Below are positions 31,180 through 41,290 of a DNA stretch of 45,753 bases, one piece after another. A program made the translations under genes and the position numbers. The notes beneath the pieces were generated by a model that worked only from the letters and a program-made list of their open reading frames with translations, ran no database searches and had not been told where the DNA came from. The stretch covers positions 1 to 45,753 of the forward strand of contig PYST01000311.1 in NCBI GenBank assembly GCA_003049485.1, written 5' to 3'. This stretch comes from Ophioceras dolichostomum. Its lineage: Eukaryota; Ascomycota; Sordariomycetes; Magnaporthales; Ophioceraceae. The first letter of the stretch is position 1, and each line of letters opens with the position of its first letter.

Positions 31180-31318
31180 TCTATTCTAGTTTAGGCCTCT
31201 TTAAGGCACAACAACGTCTCGACCCTTGACACAACAGAAGGTAACCCCACTTAGCCGTTGTACGAAGCTTCCAGAAGGCGATGATATAACATACTGCTTG
31301 CACCACGCTATGCCATGA
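31180..31318 (-). repeat. 3' flank repeat of the NACHT-WD40 gene
   Basis: Read on the minus strand this segment matches 30060-30118 (behind the TPR relic) and 107-160 plus 433-476 (near the CHAT relic). It lies about 270-400 bp downstream of the stop codon of the NACHT-WD40 gene. Confidence 0.55.
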
Positions 31319-31588
31319 TACTAATAGCGGAAACAGCATTCAAGACTCACACCTGCTCAACGTCGGAAGGAGTTAATCAGGAAGTAGTCTCATGGTGGCA
31401 AAAATAGGTATTTAGTAAGTGAGCCAATGAAGTGCTTTTTCGAGGTTACATGAGATCGCGAAGCTTCTATGACTACTAAAGTGATGACAAATTGAGCAGA
31501 ACCAAACAACATAAATTGACAGCGAACCCTAGGACCCTTTATCATCAAAGAGAAGAAAAAATATAGCAAGATTACGAAGCCGTTCTAC

Positions 31589-34500
31589 TTATCCCGTAAA
31601 TCTGAGCGGCAAAACACATCCTGATGAGCACCCAATCGCAACCGACGACCCCATGACTGCTGATTTTACTGGCCGATACTCGTGCGGCAACCACAGCCAC
31701 TTCTCCGACTCGCGTACAATCCAAGCCCCATCACCAGTGATTCCATAACCCTGACGTGGTCTGTTCTGCTTTGACAATCCAGAAGGTAGGATGCTGGAAT
31801 CCCCTTTTGTATTGATCGTGAAAGCGCCGATTTCAGTTAAAAGGTGAGAGCCAGCAGCATCAAATTCGAGGTTGAACAGAGTCCTGCCGACATTGAGCGT
31901 CTGGCTCAGCTGGCCCGTGACCGCGTCCCAGAGCTTGACGGTCTTGTCGTTCGAGCCCGACGCCACCAGCCGGCCGTCGCCTGAGAAGGCCACCGACGTA
32001 ACATAGTGTGTGTGGCCCTGCAGCGTCTGGCTCAGCTGGCCCGTGGCCACGTCCCAGAGCTTGACGGTCTTGTCGTCCGAGCCCGACGCCACCAGCCGGC
32101 CGTCGCCTGAGAAGGCCACCGACCTGACCCAATCAGTATGGCCCTGCAGCGTCTGCAAGCAAGCTGGCCATGTATTTCTCATTATTGGCTTTTGTAAGAT
32201 CCTATGCAGGCCCTCTCGTTTGAACAACCTTTTTATTACGCTGTAACTNACATAGTGTGTGTGGCCCTGCAGTGTCTGGCTCAGCTGGCCCGTGGCCGCG
32301 TCCCAGAGTTTGACGGTCTTGTCCCCCGAGCCCGACGCCACCAGCCGGCCGTCGCCTGAGAAGGCCACCGACGTGACCGTATCAGTATGGCCCTCCAGCG
32401 TCCGCCAGCATGTGNCGGCCGCGTCCCAGAGCTTGACGGTTTTGTCGTTCGAGCCCGACGCCACCAGCCGGCCGTCACCTGAGAAGGTCACCGACCTGAC
32501 CCAATGTGTATGGCCCTGCAGTGTCTGTCTCAGCTGGCCCGTGGCCGCGTCCCAGAGCTTGACGGTCTTGTCGTCCGAGCCCGACGCCACCAGCCGGCCG
32601 TCGCCTGAGAAGGCCACCGACCTGACCGTATCAGTGTGGCCCTGCAGCGTCTGGCTCAGCTGGCCCGTGGCCGCGTCCCAGAGCTTGACGGTCTTGTCGT
32701 CCGAGCCCGACGCCACCAGCCGGCCGTCGCCTGAGAAGGCCACCGACGTGACCCAATGTGTGTGGCCCTGCAGCGTCTGGCTCAGCTGGCCCGTGGCCGC
32801 GTCCCAGAGCTTGACGGTCTTGTCGTCCGAGCCCGACGCCACCAGCCGGCCGTCGCCTGAGAAGGCCACCGACGTGACAGTATCAGTATGGCCCTCCAGC
32901 GTCCGCCAGCATGTGCTCCATTTGTCTCGTACCACGTGATTTGGCAAATTCCTGTACAGGGTCTCTCGTCCAAACAGAGCTCTTGTAACGCTGTGATTCG
33001 GGCTAAAAACAAGGCCGGAAGCGTAAAGTTGAAGGGGATATTTCTCCACTACTGATCCGAAGTAAAGGATAAATCGCCAGGTATCGTGGACCAGGTCGGT
33101 TAGTCGAGTTGGCAGCTTTTCTTACATAATAATATTAGCTTTAATAATAAAAAAGAGTAAAGGGAGTTATTCGAACTTACCTGACTTTTCAGCAGCTCTT
33201 CTAGTTTGACTAGGGATTTGACTCCATGTGGAATTTCTTTGAGAAGACTCAGTGCCTCAAACCAGTAAAGGACCTTCTGCCGGTAGAAAGCATAGACCGG
33301 CCCGTCGTCTCGAAGATCATCCAAGACCTGAGCGTTGCATAGATGATCAACCCAAAATACACACGAGTAGGCTACCTCGGCCAAGGGATCCGGGTCTAGC
33401 GGTTGGACGTCGTCGATGAAGAATCCTGGCGTGGGCAATTTGTACATGTTCCGTCGCAGGCTTTGTATCATACACTCAATCGACCGAGATAGAATCAGTC
33501 GGTGCCCATCTGCGTGTCCACTGGGGAAAATCCGGCGCAGGATATCCGAGCTGATTGGGTTTGTGACGAGGTAGTCTTTGGCTGACTGGTGGACGAAGTA
33601 GACAGTTGCGTCCTTTATGGTAAAAAGGCCGCAGCGCTTTACGATCGTTTCACAAAGCGCTACTTTGGGTAGTGAAGCCAAGGTTGCCAGTTCTGATATG
33701 CGAAGTGGGCGATATGCGTTAACGGCAACAATGAGGACTTGTCTGCAATGCTTTGCTTTTACCCCTTTGAGTTTATCAATCCGGCGCATCATCTCTGCAT
33801 ACACGTCGTGCAGATCTGATGGCATCTCCTGGATGCATTCAATGACTTCATCCAGGTCGCATTCCTCAATCTGCTTGCAGACGATGGCCACCCAGAGGAA
33901 CGTTCCATTGGCCTTCTCTTGCAAGATCCTAGCGACTTCATCTAGGATCTGCAGCCATTCATCTAGGACTTCTGGAGTTCTGGTCGTGGAAATTTTGTTC
34001 CTCTTGGCGAGGTGCGACATCTTATACTTGATGTAGGCATTGACGGCGCCCCTCACGGCCTCGGTGTTCAGCTCAAGGCACAGAGGAGCCTTCGCATGCT
34101 CTTCCAACAACTCAACGTCGGGCACATTCCTGCTCGATACCAGCCACTTGACATGGAGGCATTTTGATGATATTGTGGCGATGAAGTTGAGCAGTTGCGG
34201 TAAACTTGCCGTACATTCGTCGAGCGCGTCGATAATCAGGCAGACGTTTCCGAGGGATTCGTCTAGAAGAATCTCGCGCAGGATCTTCGATACGGCATAC
34301 CAAGAATTTGCGTCCTGGAAAAGCCGCTCGCCAGCATTGTCGAATTCTTTTCGTACGTGAGAAATAAGAAAAGGTCGAAGGTTGACGAGATGATAGATAA
34401 GGCCAAGAAGAACTGCTGTGGCATTATTGATGCGGTCGTCGGTGGCCTGGCAGAAGAAGTAGGCGAGACTGGTACCTTCTGCCACGCCCTTGTTCAGCTC

Positions 34501-35781
34501 GTCGATAATGCCACAAAGGAGCATTGTTTTGCCCTTGCCAGGACCTCCTCTGATCCAGAGCGGCCGACTCTGTTGATTGTGATGCCATTGCTGAAATTGA
34601 GGATTGTCGAGTATCCAGCGGTAAGCGTCCTTGAGGAGACCGCCTTTGGTCTCCTCAATCCGCTTCTTGTCAAGGCGAGAGTCGGTACATCTCATGGCTC
34701 GAAGACATTGCTTGTCTTCGTCAGAATGATGACCAATTCTAGACTGAAGAACTTGAAGGATTTCGCTGTAAAATACCTCTCAGTCATGTGTTAAAAAAGA
34801 GTCGACAGGATTTTGTACATACTCAAGTTTGCCGTTAATCTGGCCCTGGCTAACTTCCTTGCCAGCATCCTTCCAAAAGCCGTCGACAGCCGACTCGACT
34901 TCTTTGCTCGCTTGGTCTGAAATCTCAAACTTCTCTGTCTCTTGCTTTGTTGCCGTTCGGTCGAAGCTCTTCAGCTTGCCTTTCATCATCTGCATGCAGA
35001 GGGCGAAACACTTGGCGATGCCATGAGAAAGATCTAGTGTCATCTCATCTTGGAAGGTGAGAGGCTCGCCGACGCGTTTGTACAGCAGGTTGTGTGCCAG
35101 TTTGTTGTACATATTGTCCGCCATGCTGACAACTTGAACCTCGAACATAATGTTGTCATACCGAAGCAGGGCGTCCGACTTGTCTTTTGACAGCTCGACG
35201 CGGTGGTTGTCGGCCGCGTACGCACCGAACCATGACTCCTTCCAGTGCTTGTAGACTTTACGATCCGGTCTAAAGTGTGCCGGCTCTTTTCGCTCTGTGA
35301 AACCCATCCGGACGACTTGTTTTGCCTTCTCGACATCGTCGTGAAATGTGACCACAATCCTAAGTCCCGCGAGGTCGTGCATCTCCTCGAAGATCTGTTC
35401 TAGTGATTCGAACCCGTGGGTCTTTTCAAGGTCTTTCTCGCGCCGTTGGAGCGACTTTTCGACAGAAGACACTTGTTTAGCCCGGCCAATGACTTGAGCA
35501 TCAACCTTCTTAGCGCGAAGGACATTCTGGAGCAGCTTGGTCAAATCTGCCACCATATTGTTGTAGTCGCCGATGAGGTTGGGCCAGATCTTGTGGACAA
35601 ATACTATCCTCAGCTGCTCGCTTCTCTGGTGAGAATTTAGGCCAGCATCTAGTTGGTGCTGGCTGAGGAGTCGGGCACGTTTTGCTAGCAGCGGCTCACT
35701 CGGTGAAGCGCGACTCTCACCGTCACCGCTCGACAGATCAACAGGAACGTTGGACAGCTCCATCCTGTTGGTTGACGGCAC
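31589..35781 (-). CDS. RelA/SpoT-NACHT-WD40 NLR-like receptor
   Basis: Three exons, 34823-35781, 33181-34765 and 31589-33115, are joined by introns of 57 nt (34766-34822, GTATGT...ACAG) and 65 nt (33116-33180, GTAAGT...AAAAG). This gives about 1356 residues, with two N in exon 3. Residues 60-260 are RelA/SpoT-like: GRAKQVSSVEK (99-109, ATP-side basic segment), DLAGLRI (136-142, Mg-binding Asp), FEVQV (213-217, catalytic Glu) and HNLLYK (230-235). Then comes the fungal linker KKRIEETKGGLLKDAYRWIL. The NACHT domain has a P-loop GGPGKGKT (393-400) and Walker B LIIDALDEC (496-504). From about residue 917 there are seven near-identical WD40 units, then a diverged C-terminal cap. In this architecture ligand binding by the repeats opens NACHT and releases the N-terminal effector. 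The natural product of the RelA/SpoT domain is unknown. The start at 35781 is the first ATG; repeat number is uncertain because of the N joins. Confidence 0.9.
31893..32914 (-). repeat. Tandem 126-bp WD40 repeats with two contig joins
   Basis: About seven units of 126 bp (42 residues) share the core VAFSGDGRLVASGS and KTVKLWDAATGQLSQ almost without change. Variation is confined to the two residues after GHT (DT, HW, HY, DW), the T/R two residues later, and the residue before DK (D, N, G). Single N characters lie at 32249 and 32415. The sequence left of each N repeats the N-terminal entry of the WD domain (32155-32248 is a diverged version, 32380-32414 is near-identical to 32880-32914). Units from more than one locus or repeat copy have therefore been joined. 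Confidence 0.85.
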
Positions 35782-35859
35782 TGACAGGACACAGCTCAGA
35801 CTCTTTCAAGAACGCATCGCACACTGCGACTCCCCGGTCGGTGCCTGAGTGGCCGGCGG

Positions 35860-36004
35860 TGCCACGACCTAGCACAAGGAGCTCCCACCCGCTTGAGCCA
35901 AAAGGACGAGAATATCAAGTCTAACGACTTGATCTCTCTGGAAGCTTTATCAATTGGCCACGCACCTTTCGGTCGGTGCGCCCAATTGATACCGCGCCGT
36001 AACA
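35860..36004. mobile_element. Solo LTR, family C (145 bp), right copy
   Basis: It starts TGCCACGACCTAG and ends GCGCCGTAACA, inverted relative to 30984-31128. A perfect 5-bp duplication, GGCGG, flanks it (35855-35859 and 36005-36009). It sits 79 bp upstream of the NLR start codon, so it lies in that gene's promoter or 5' UTR. Confidence 0.88.
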
Positions 36005-38344
36005 GGCGGCGTGTACGACGGGCTCAACGCGCAGAATTCCAACGGACAGATCCACGCGACATGGTAATCCTCTGGGCAGAGCCTGATGCTTGTGGTGGCG
36101 CCAGACATGAAGAAGGCGAACGCCAGGAGCAGAAATTTAAAGGACAACAAGGGGGCTGATTAATAAACGAATAACAGAAATCAATCATTCAAGTGAAAAG
36201 AGGGTGGGCGCAACAGCGTATACAGATTGGAACGAGGTTCTGTGAAATGAGGCCTCGGCGGACAAAGATTTGGTGGGATGAAGCCCGACCTGGAGCAAGA
36301 TGGTTTGAAAGGCAAGAGCGCGAGTCTTATATCCGCTCTGCCTCATGCAGGCAGGCTGTGTTGTATTGTAGGGAAAGTAAGGTGGGCGAAGTCAGCTGGC
36401 CACCATCGCCCTCTTCATCTGGGCTTTGCTCTCGCTCATATCAGTCACCATGAGAATATCAATTTTGAGTTGATGGCCACGGCTGCAGTCTATTCCGATG
36501 TCGCAGTCCTTTCTGTATTCGTCGTAAACGGTGCGTACTCGATCGCAGGGTCGCATCTTTGGTCTCATCAATGGCAAAGCTGGCGCTATGCCAGGAAATG
36601 GCGAGTGGTGGGTGATGAAGGAGAAGCGGCGTGGGGTGACCCCGCCTCTTGGCGGAGCGGCTGAAGTCGCCGACACTGAGAGCCTTGAGCCATGGTATCT
36701 TTGCTGATGCTGATGGGGGATGGCTGCTCCTCTTTTGAGAATGCATTTCTGTAGAGAAGTGGCCGCACACCGTTGTTAGATGGGGCTTTTAACTGCGAAA
36801 CGTCTATCAAGACCGACGATGATGCCTTACCTCGTCCCAATGGCTGAAGATGGAAAAGATTGACAGTATGATTCTAAACAAAGATTGTTCTACTTCTAGA
36901 ATCCAGTTGAACAAGCTTCGCTAGTCTCCACTCTCGGTCTGGCCCGTTACTCAATGCAGGAGCGAGTCCACTGATCCTATCACGCTAAAATTTGGAGCTG
37001 GTTCGGCCCGGCACACTTAGCTTGAGGGTCCATTTTTTTTAATCTTTGGAATTCCTTCTCGTCTTCGCTGAAGGCCGCTATCAAACTATTCAGACTGGCA
37101 AGTGTTAGCGGCGAGCAGGGAAACAGTTGGGTGAAACGCCGGTGGGGATCCCTGTTTAGATGCCAGAATGCAGCCTAGACAGCTGGGCCCATATTTCGAG
37201 ATATGGGTCGAGTCCTTTCAACCATCCCCTCCATCTTCTGTATGTACTTCACCAAGGCATGAGTTTTCCGTGAACGCGTCTAGTGCGCGATCTTGCAGGG
37301 ATACCCTAACACAACTCGTAGCGTGCGCACCACACTCCATGTCCACCCACAAACGTGCGCACAAATCCGTACTCCATCGAGTCAAGCGATGACGCAGCGG
37401 AGAGATGTATTTTCCGTCCTCTGAGAGCTGCTTTGGGTATTGAGTGGGTAATTTTCTGTCGGGTTTGTCCCATCACTTACCGCTGCCATCGGCCACAACA
37501 GTGAGCGGCGATGCAAGGGCCGCAACCTTACAAGACAGATCTGCCTCCAAAACGCTCTAGCCTGTAGGTGCTTCTGATAGCAGCTCAACCGGTGCTGCCA
37601 CTGACGCATCTCGCGTCGCGCGTCAGTCGGAATCTGCGAGGCTGTTAGCATCGCCGGTAAAGAGAAAACCAACAAACGCAGTCGCCTAAGGGCATGCATT
37701 TATTAGTCTTGGCAGGCAGGCTTCGTCCAGGTATGGCCATTGACGATCAATAACAACTATGCCGCTAAATGCGCAATTAACACACAGCGACAGCAAGCCC
37801 CTCTCTCACATTTGGAGAGAAGTGGTTGCGCCAGCCAATCGACTCAGGTGTCTGGAAGTAGAAAACGTCGAGGTCAGCACAGCCACCACGAGTGTGGGAG
37901 CACTGCTAGTCACTGACGAGTTAGCCACTTCACTCGTTTCTGATTTTCTCGTCCTCATTCCACGTTCCAAGCACGAAAATTTCTTGTCTTGATCATCCTT
38001 CCTTGTCGTTGAATGGCCCCTTGTAAACGATGGATTGAACGGACGAAGGAGGCCTGGCCTAGGCGGTACATTTTAACTTATTTCGTACGTAGACAGACGA
38101 GCTCGACTTTTCCTTCGTTGTCATGGCGTAAGCACGCGTTGACACCGCGTTGCCTCACTTCCGTGAAACCTCCTGGAAACTTGAGCATCCAGGGTCACGT
38201 GCAGGTCGCCTGGGACCCTGCTCCTAGTAAATAGATAGCTTCTTAGCTCCGGAGGGGATCTTAGATTCTTTTTCTTCTCAGCTAAATATACGTTAATTTG
38301 GCATCGACTTCCATGTCGTAACATTCGTCAAATCTTACGGAGTG
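36005..38344. other. No gene recognised
   Basis: This 2.3-kb stretch between the family C LTR and the CorA-like relic has several 65-130-codon open frames on both strands, none with a motif I recognise. It probably holds decayed sequence. Confidence 0.5.
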
Positions 38345-39044
38345 ATGGCCAAGGAGACATCGGCACCGTCTTATAGAGACTTTGTCGAGTTCCGCAGCTT
38401 GTCGAACCCGTACATTGCCAGCTTTTCGGAGCACATCATGCATACGACCTCACGGAGCTCGAGTAGCGTTGTAGTGCTCGACCTTCCTGGAATTGGCCGA
38501 GGGCATTCGGGCTCCCGGGTCGTACCCGAGCACAAGCTTCCTTCGCTGTTGACGCCTCTTTCTCGTTCTGGCGGGCGAATCGTGATCGTCGAAGACGTGC
38601 AGCCGCATCTTATCAGCCTCTGGTGCAAGCTGCTCGACCTGGATCCAATCTTCTTCGTGGGCCACGTTTCTACAGAATTCTAGGACATTGAGAATAACTC
38701 CCCTCCCCCTTCTCGGCACTCTTCCCTTCCCAGATCGCCAATAGAGGATTTCTCCACGTCCACTACCAGCAGGTTATCCATCTGCCGGACGTCTTTGGAG
38801 GCTCGACGGCGTATTCGTTCAAGACGACCTCGAACTTCCCCCACAGCGTCCGCCGACTTCCTCTACTATCGGGACGACAGCTTGCGCTCGCGCGAAGATG
38901 CTGCTTTATTGTGCTGAAGAGGTTCGACACTGCCTGGATCTGTAAGCTTCTGCTAGAAGTCCATCATCAGTGCTGGTGACTTCACTAACCAAGGAAGTCC
39001 TCGATAAGCTTGATTCTGATCAATCCGGCGGTGAGCTCGATTAC

Positions 39045-39212
39045 TGGAACGGGCCTGGCCCGCTCCTCCCTGTGCACTCCGGCCCTACCTATCACGTGAT
39101 CACCCATATCCGCACTTAGCACCACGTCTCCAGACGTGATTCTCTCGTTAGATTCTGTTCTCCTTCATGCAGTTTTAGAAGTCAATATCAAGCCATACGT
39201 TGCGCCGTGACA
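39045..39212 (+). mobile_element. Solo LTR, family A (168 bp)
   Basis: This is an inverted relative of 1941-2103 and 27508-27670. Ends are TGGAACGGGCC and GCGCCGTGACA. A perfect 5-bp duplication, ATTAC, flanks it (39040-39044 and 39213-39217). It has more mismatches than the other two copies, suggesting an older insertion. It interrupts the CorA-like gene. Confidence 0.85.
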
Positions 39213-39528
39213 ATTACTGAGTTTCTCAAGTCAGGAGGCGCCAGGACATATCTCGCCCAGCCTCTTCATGGAAGTTTGAAGGAATTCGCATAGCCAGTGC
39301 CCTTCTCCTCATTTTCGCCTCACAGAGGCAAGTTTGCGAGGTCTTCCATAGCGGAAAGTTTGACAAGCTACCTCCCTCGTGCACCACTCTAGACTCAGTA
39401 GGCCAAAAACGAGCATTCTCAGCATCGGCTATTACCCGATTCGAATTGCTCTTGCCGAATGGGCTCTGTACACCCTTGTGGTAAGCCAATTCATAAAGTA
39501 CTACAAATACTCTCTTCGGAACGTCCAC

Positions 39529-39704
39529 TGTTAAGGGCACAACCAAGGCCTAGGGAAGAACATGCGTTGTGCCGTGCAGCAGGAAGCTATCTAGGAATTG
39601 GTGCGTGCCAGAGAGCAGGGCTAGAAATGCCCTCCAAGCTGGGGCTGCACGTGACCGCCATTGACTGGACCGATCATGACGTATAGCGGGTTAGGCCCGT
39701 GACA
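39529..39704 (-). mobile_element. Solo LTR, family B (176 bp)
   Basis: It matches the gypsy 3' LTR at 28215-28390 over its full length. A perfect 5-bp duplication, TCCAC, flanks it (39524-39528 and 39705-39709). It interrupts the CorA-like gene right after YYKYSLRNVH. Confidence 0.9.
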
Positions 39705-39794
39705 TCCACGAACNCCAAGCTGGGGCTGCACGTGACCGCCATTGACTGGACCGATCATGACGTATAGCGGGTTAGGCCCGTGACATCCACGAAC
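39635..39794. repeat. 79-bp exact duplication around a single N
   Basis: 39635-39713 is repeated exactly at 39715-39793, with one N (39714) between. An exact duplication meeting at an N is best explained as two overlapping contig ends joined without merging. The second copy is therefore probably not in the genome. Confidence 0.75.
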
Positions 39795-40310
39795 GGCTGC
39801 ATGACAGCGATATCGTCGACCTCTAGGTAAGCAGCAAAAGCCACAATAGTATTCGGGTGCCACTCGCTTCATGTTAGAATTTGCATGCAGTCAAGACTGA
39901 CCACTACCAATTATAGCGCTGGCGACGACGATGCATTCAAAACCAGAACAAGCTTCATATCCTCGCCGAGTTTGCTAGCCACTGGCTCCAGCACGAGGCA
40001 GACAAGCAGCCCTGAGAGATGGTGCTTAAGAATATCGACCACGTGAGCTCGCAGCTGAAAGACTACGGCCACTCACTCGAGCAGATGATCCCGGTGGCGA
40101 CGTCCATGGTGCAACTGCTCGACTCACGCAACTCGCTGGTCCAAGCCGCCAACATCACACGGCTCACCTACATCGCGCTGGTGTTTGTACCGCTGTCCTG
40201 GATGGCGAGCTTTTTTAGCATAAGGGAAGGCTATTCCCCAGGCCAGGACCGGTTCTGGGTGTACTTCGCCTCATAGTCGTCTTGCTCGCGTCGGCCCTGC
40301 CGACCGGTGG

Positions 40311-41290
40311 TAGGAAGTCAATGCAGACGATGTACGGGGCATGGGAAAGGTGTAAGAGGTGGCTGTCTGTCCGCATGGGAGCCTTCAGCTGACCCATTCG
40401 ATGTTGGCGATGGCACACCGCTCTGCATTGTTGAGATTTGCTCATGCAGGCTGTCTGCTCTTGCCTGCGCGGATGCAGAGCTCGAAAGAAGCGGGGCACT
40501 GCGAGAGACCAGGGGATATTAGACAGGCAGGCAAGCAGGCAGAGTGGGGTAAGGTGGCTCAGCCTTGAGGGGCTGAACCTGTCATTTTTTACACATCGGA
40601 ATAGATTAGCCAAATGTTTTTTTTGGGGTTTTTTTTTTACACCCGACGCACTCTCTTCGTGATTTTCTGTCTTCGAGGCTGCCCCGTCCGCCTGACCGGT
40701 TCGGGAATCCATTTGTGGTAGCATGGTTTAAACCACCATGCGATACACCTGGTGTTCTAGTCAGCTACGCTCGCACGGCCAACACGCAAGACGATGGCAA
40801 TCAGGTGTGACGACCCCTGTTACAGACTAGGCCCCGGGCGCTCCGACGGCCACTGGATGCCCACGGTGCGATGTGTGGTCCTAAGCCCGCAAACAGGCCG
40901 GCAGGAGAGAGGCGAAGCAACCGGATGCAACGAGGTTTGTCTTTTCGGGCCTGGACATTCCATTGCTACCGATGTTTCGGCCTGTTGTTCCTGTTCTCGT
41001 GGCGCTTCAACCCACCACATGCGAACATATTGAGGCCATGCTACATGGGCGACACGCCAAAAGGGCGCTTGGAGCGCTCCCTCAGAAACTGCCAACGGCT
41101 AACCGGTGACCGTTCTCAGTTTCAACGGTAGGACGGCTCCGCGGTACAGCACTGCAATCACAAACGCAGATTGTTTTAGTCTGTGTTGTGGTTAGGTCGC
41201 ATGCGGTTAAAAAATGCGCAACGGCGAAGGCGGCCTCAACAGCCAAAGCAAAAGGATGGCTGCTCATAAGCGGCTAGGCAACAGGAACGT
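40311..41290. other. No gene recognised
   Basis: T-runs near 40616-40640 follow the CorA-like relic. Short open frames have no recognisable motif. Confidence 0.5.

Larger units (their letters stand above)
38345..40310 (+). pseudogene. CorA-like (Mg2+ transporter-type) gene broken by two solo LTRs
   Basis: From the ATG at 38345 the frame holds GRIVIVEDVQPHLISLWCKL and LDLDPIFFVGHV, the fungal CorA-like cytosolic domain. A TAG follows at 38681-38683. After a frameshift come GFLHVHYQQVIHLPDVFGG and LARRCCFIVLKRFDTAWI, then an intron-like GTAAGC...CACTAACC...AAG. The 168-bp family A LTR sits at 39045. Coding resumes after it (QPLHGSLKEF; FSSFSPHRGKF; YYPIRIALAEWALYTLVV), and the 176-bp family B LTR sits at 39529. 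It resumes again with ERLHDSDIVDL, an intron (about 39832-39920), then LHILAEFASHWLQHEADKQP. The C-terminal membrane segment is LTYIALVFVPLSWMASFF, and a second (LIVVLLASALPT) lies one frame off at the end. The gene is multiply dead. A transport role is inferred from the family only. Confidence 0.75.

Noticed and set aside
30984..36004. The family C inverted pair as terminal inverted repeats of a DNA transposon carrying the NLR
   Set aside because: The right copy has its own perfect 5-bp duplication and both have complete TG...CA ends, so two independent solo LTRs are more likely.
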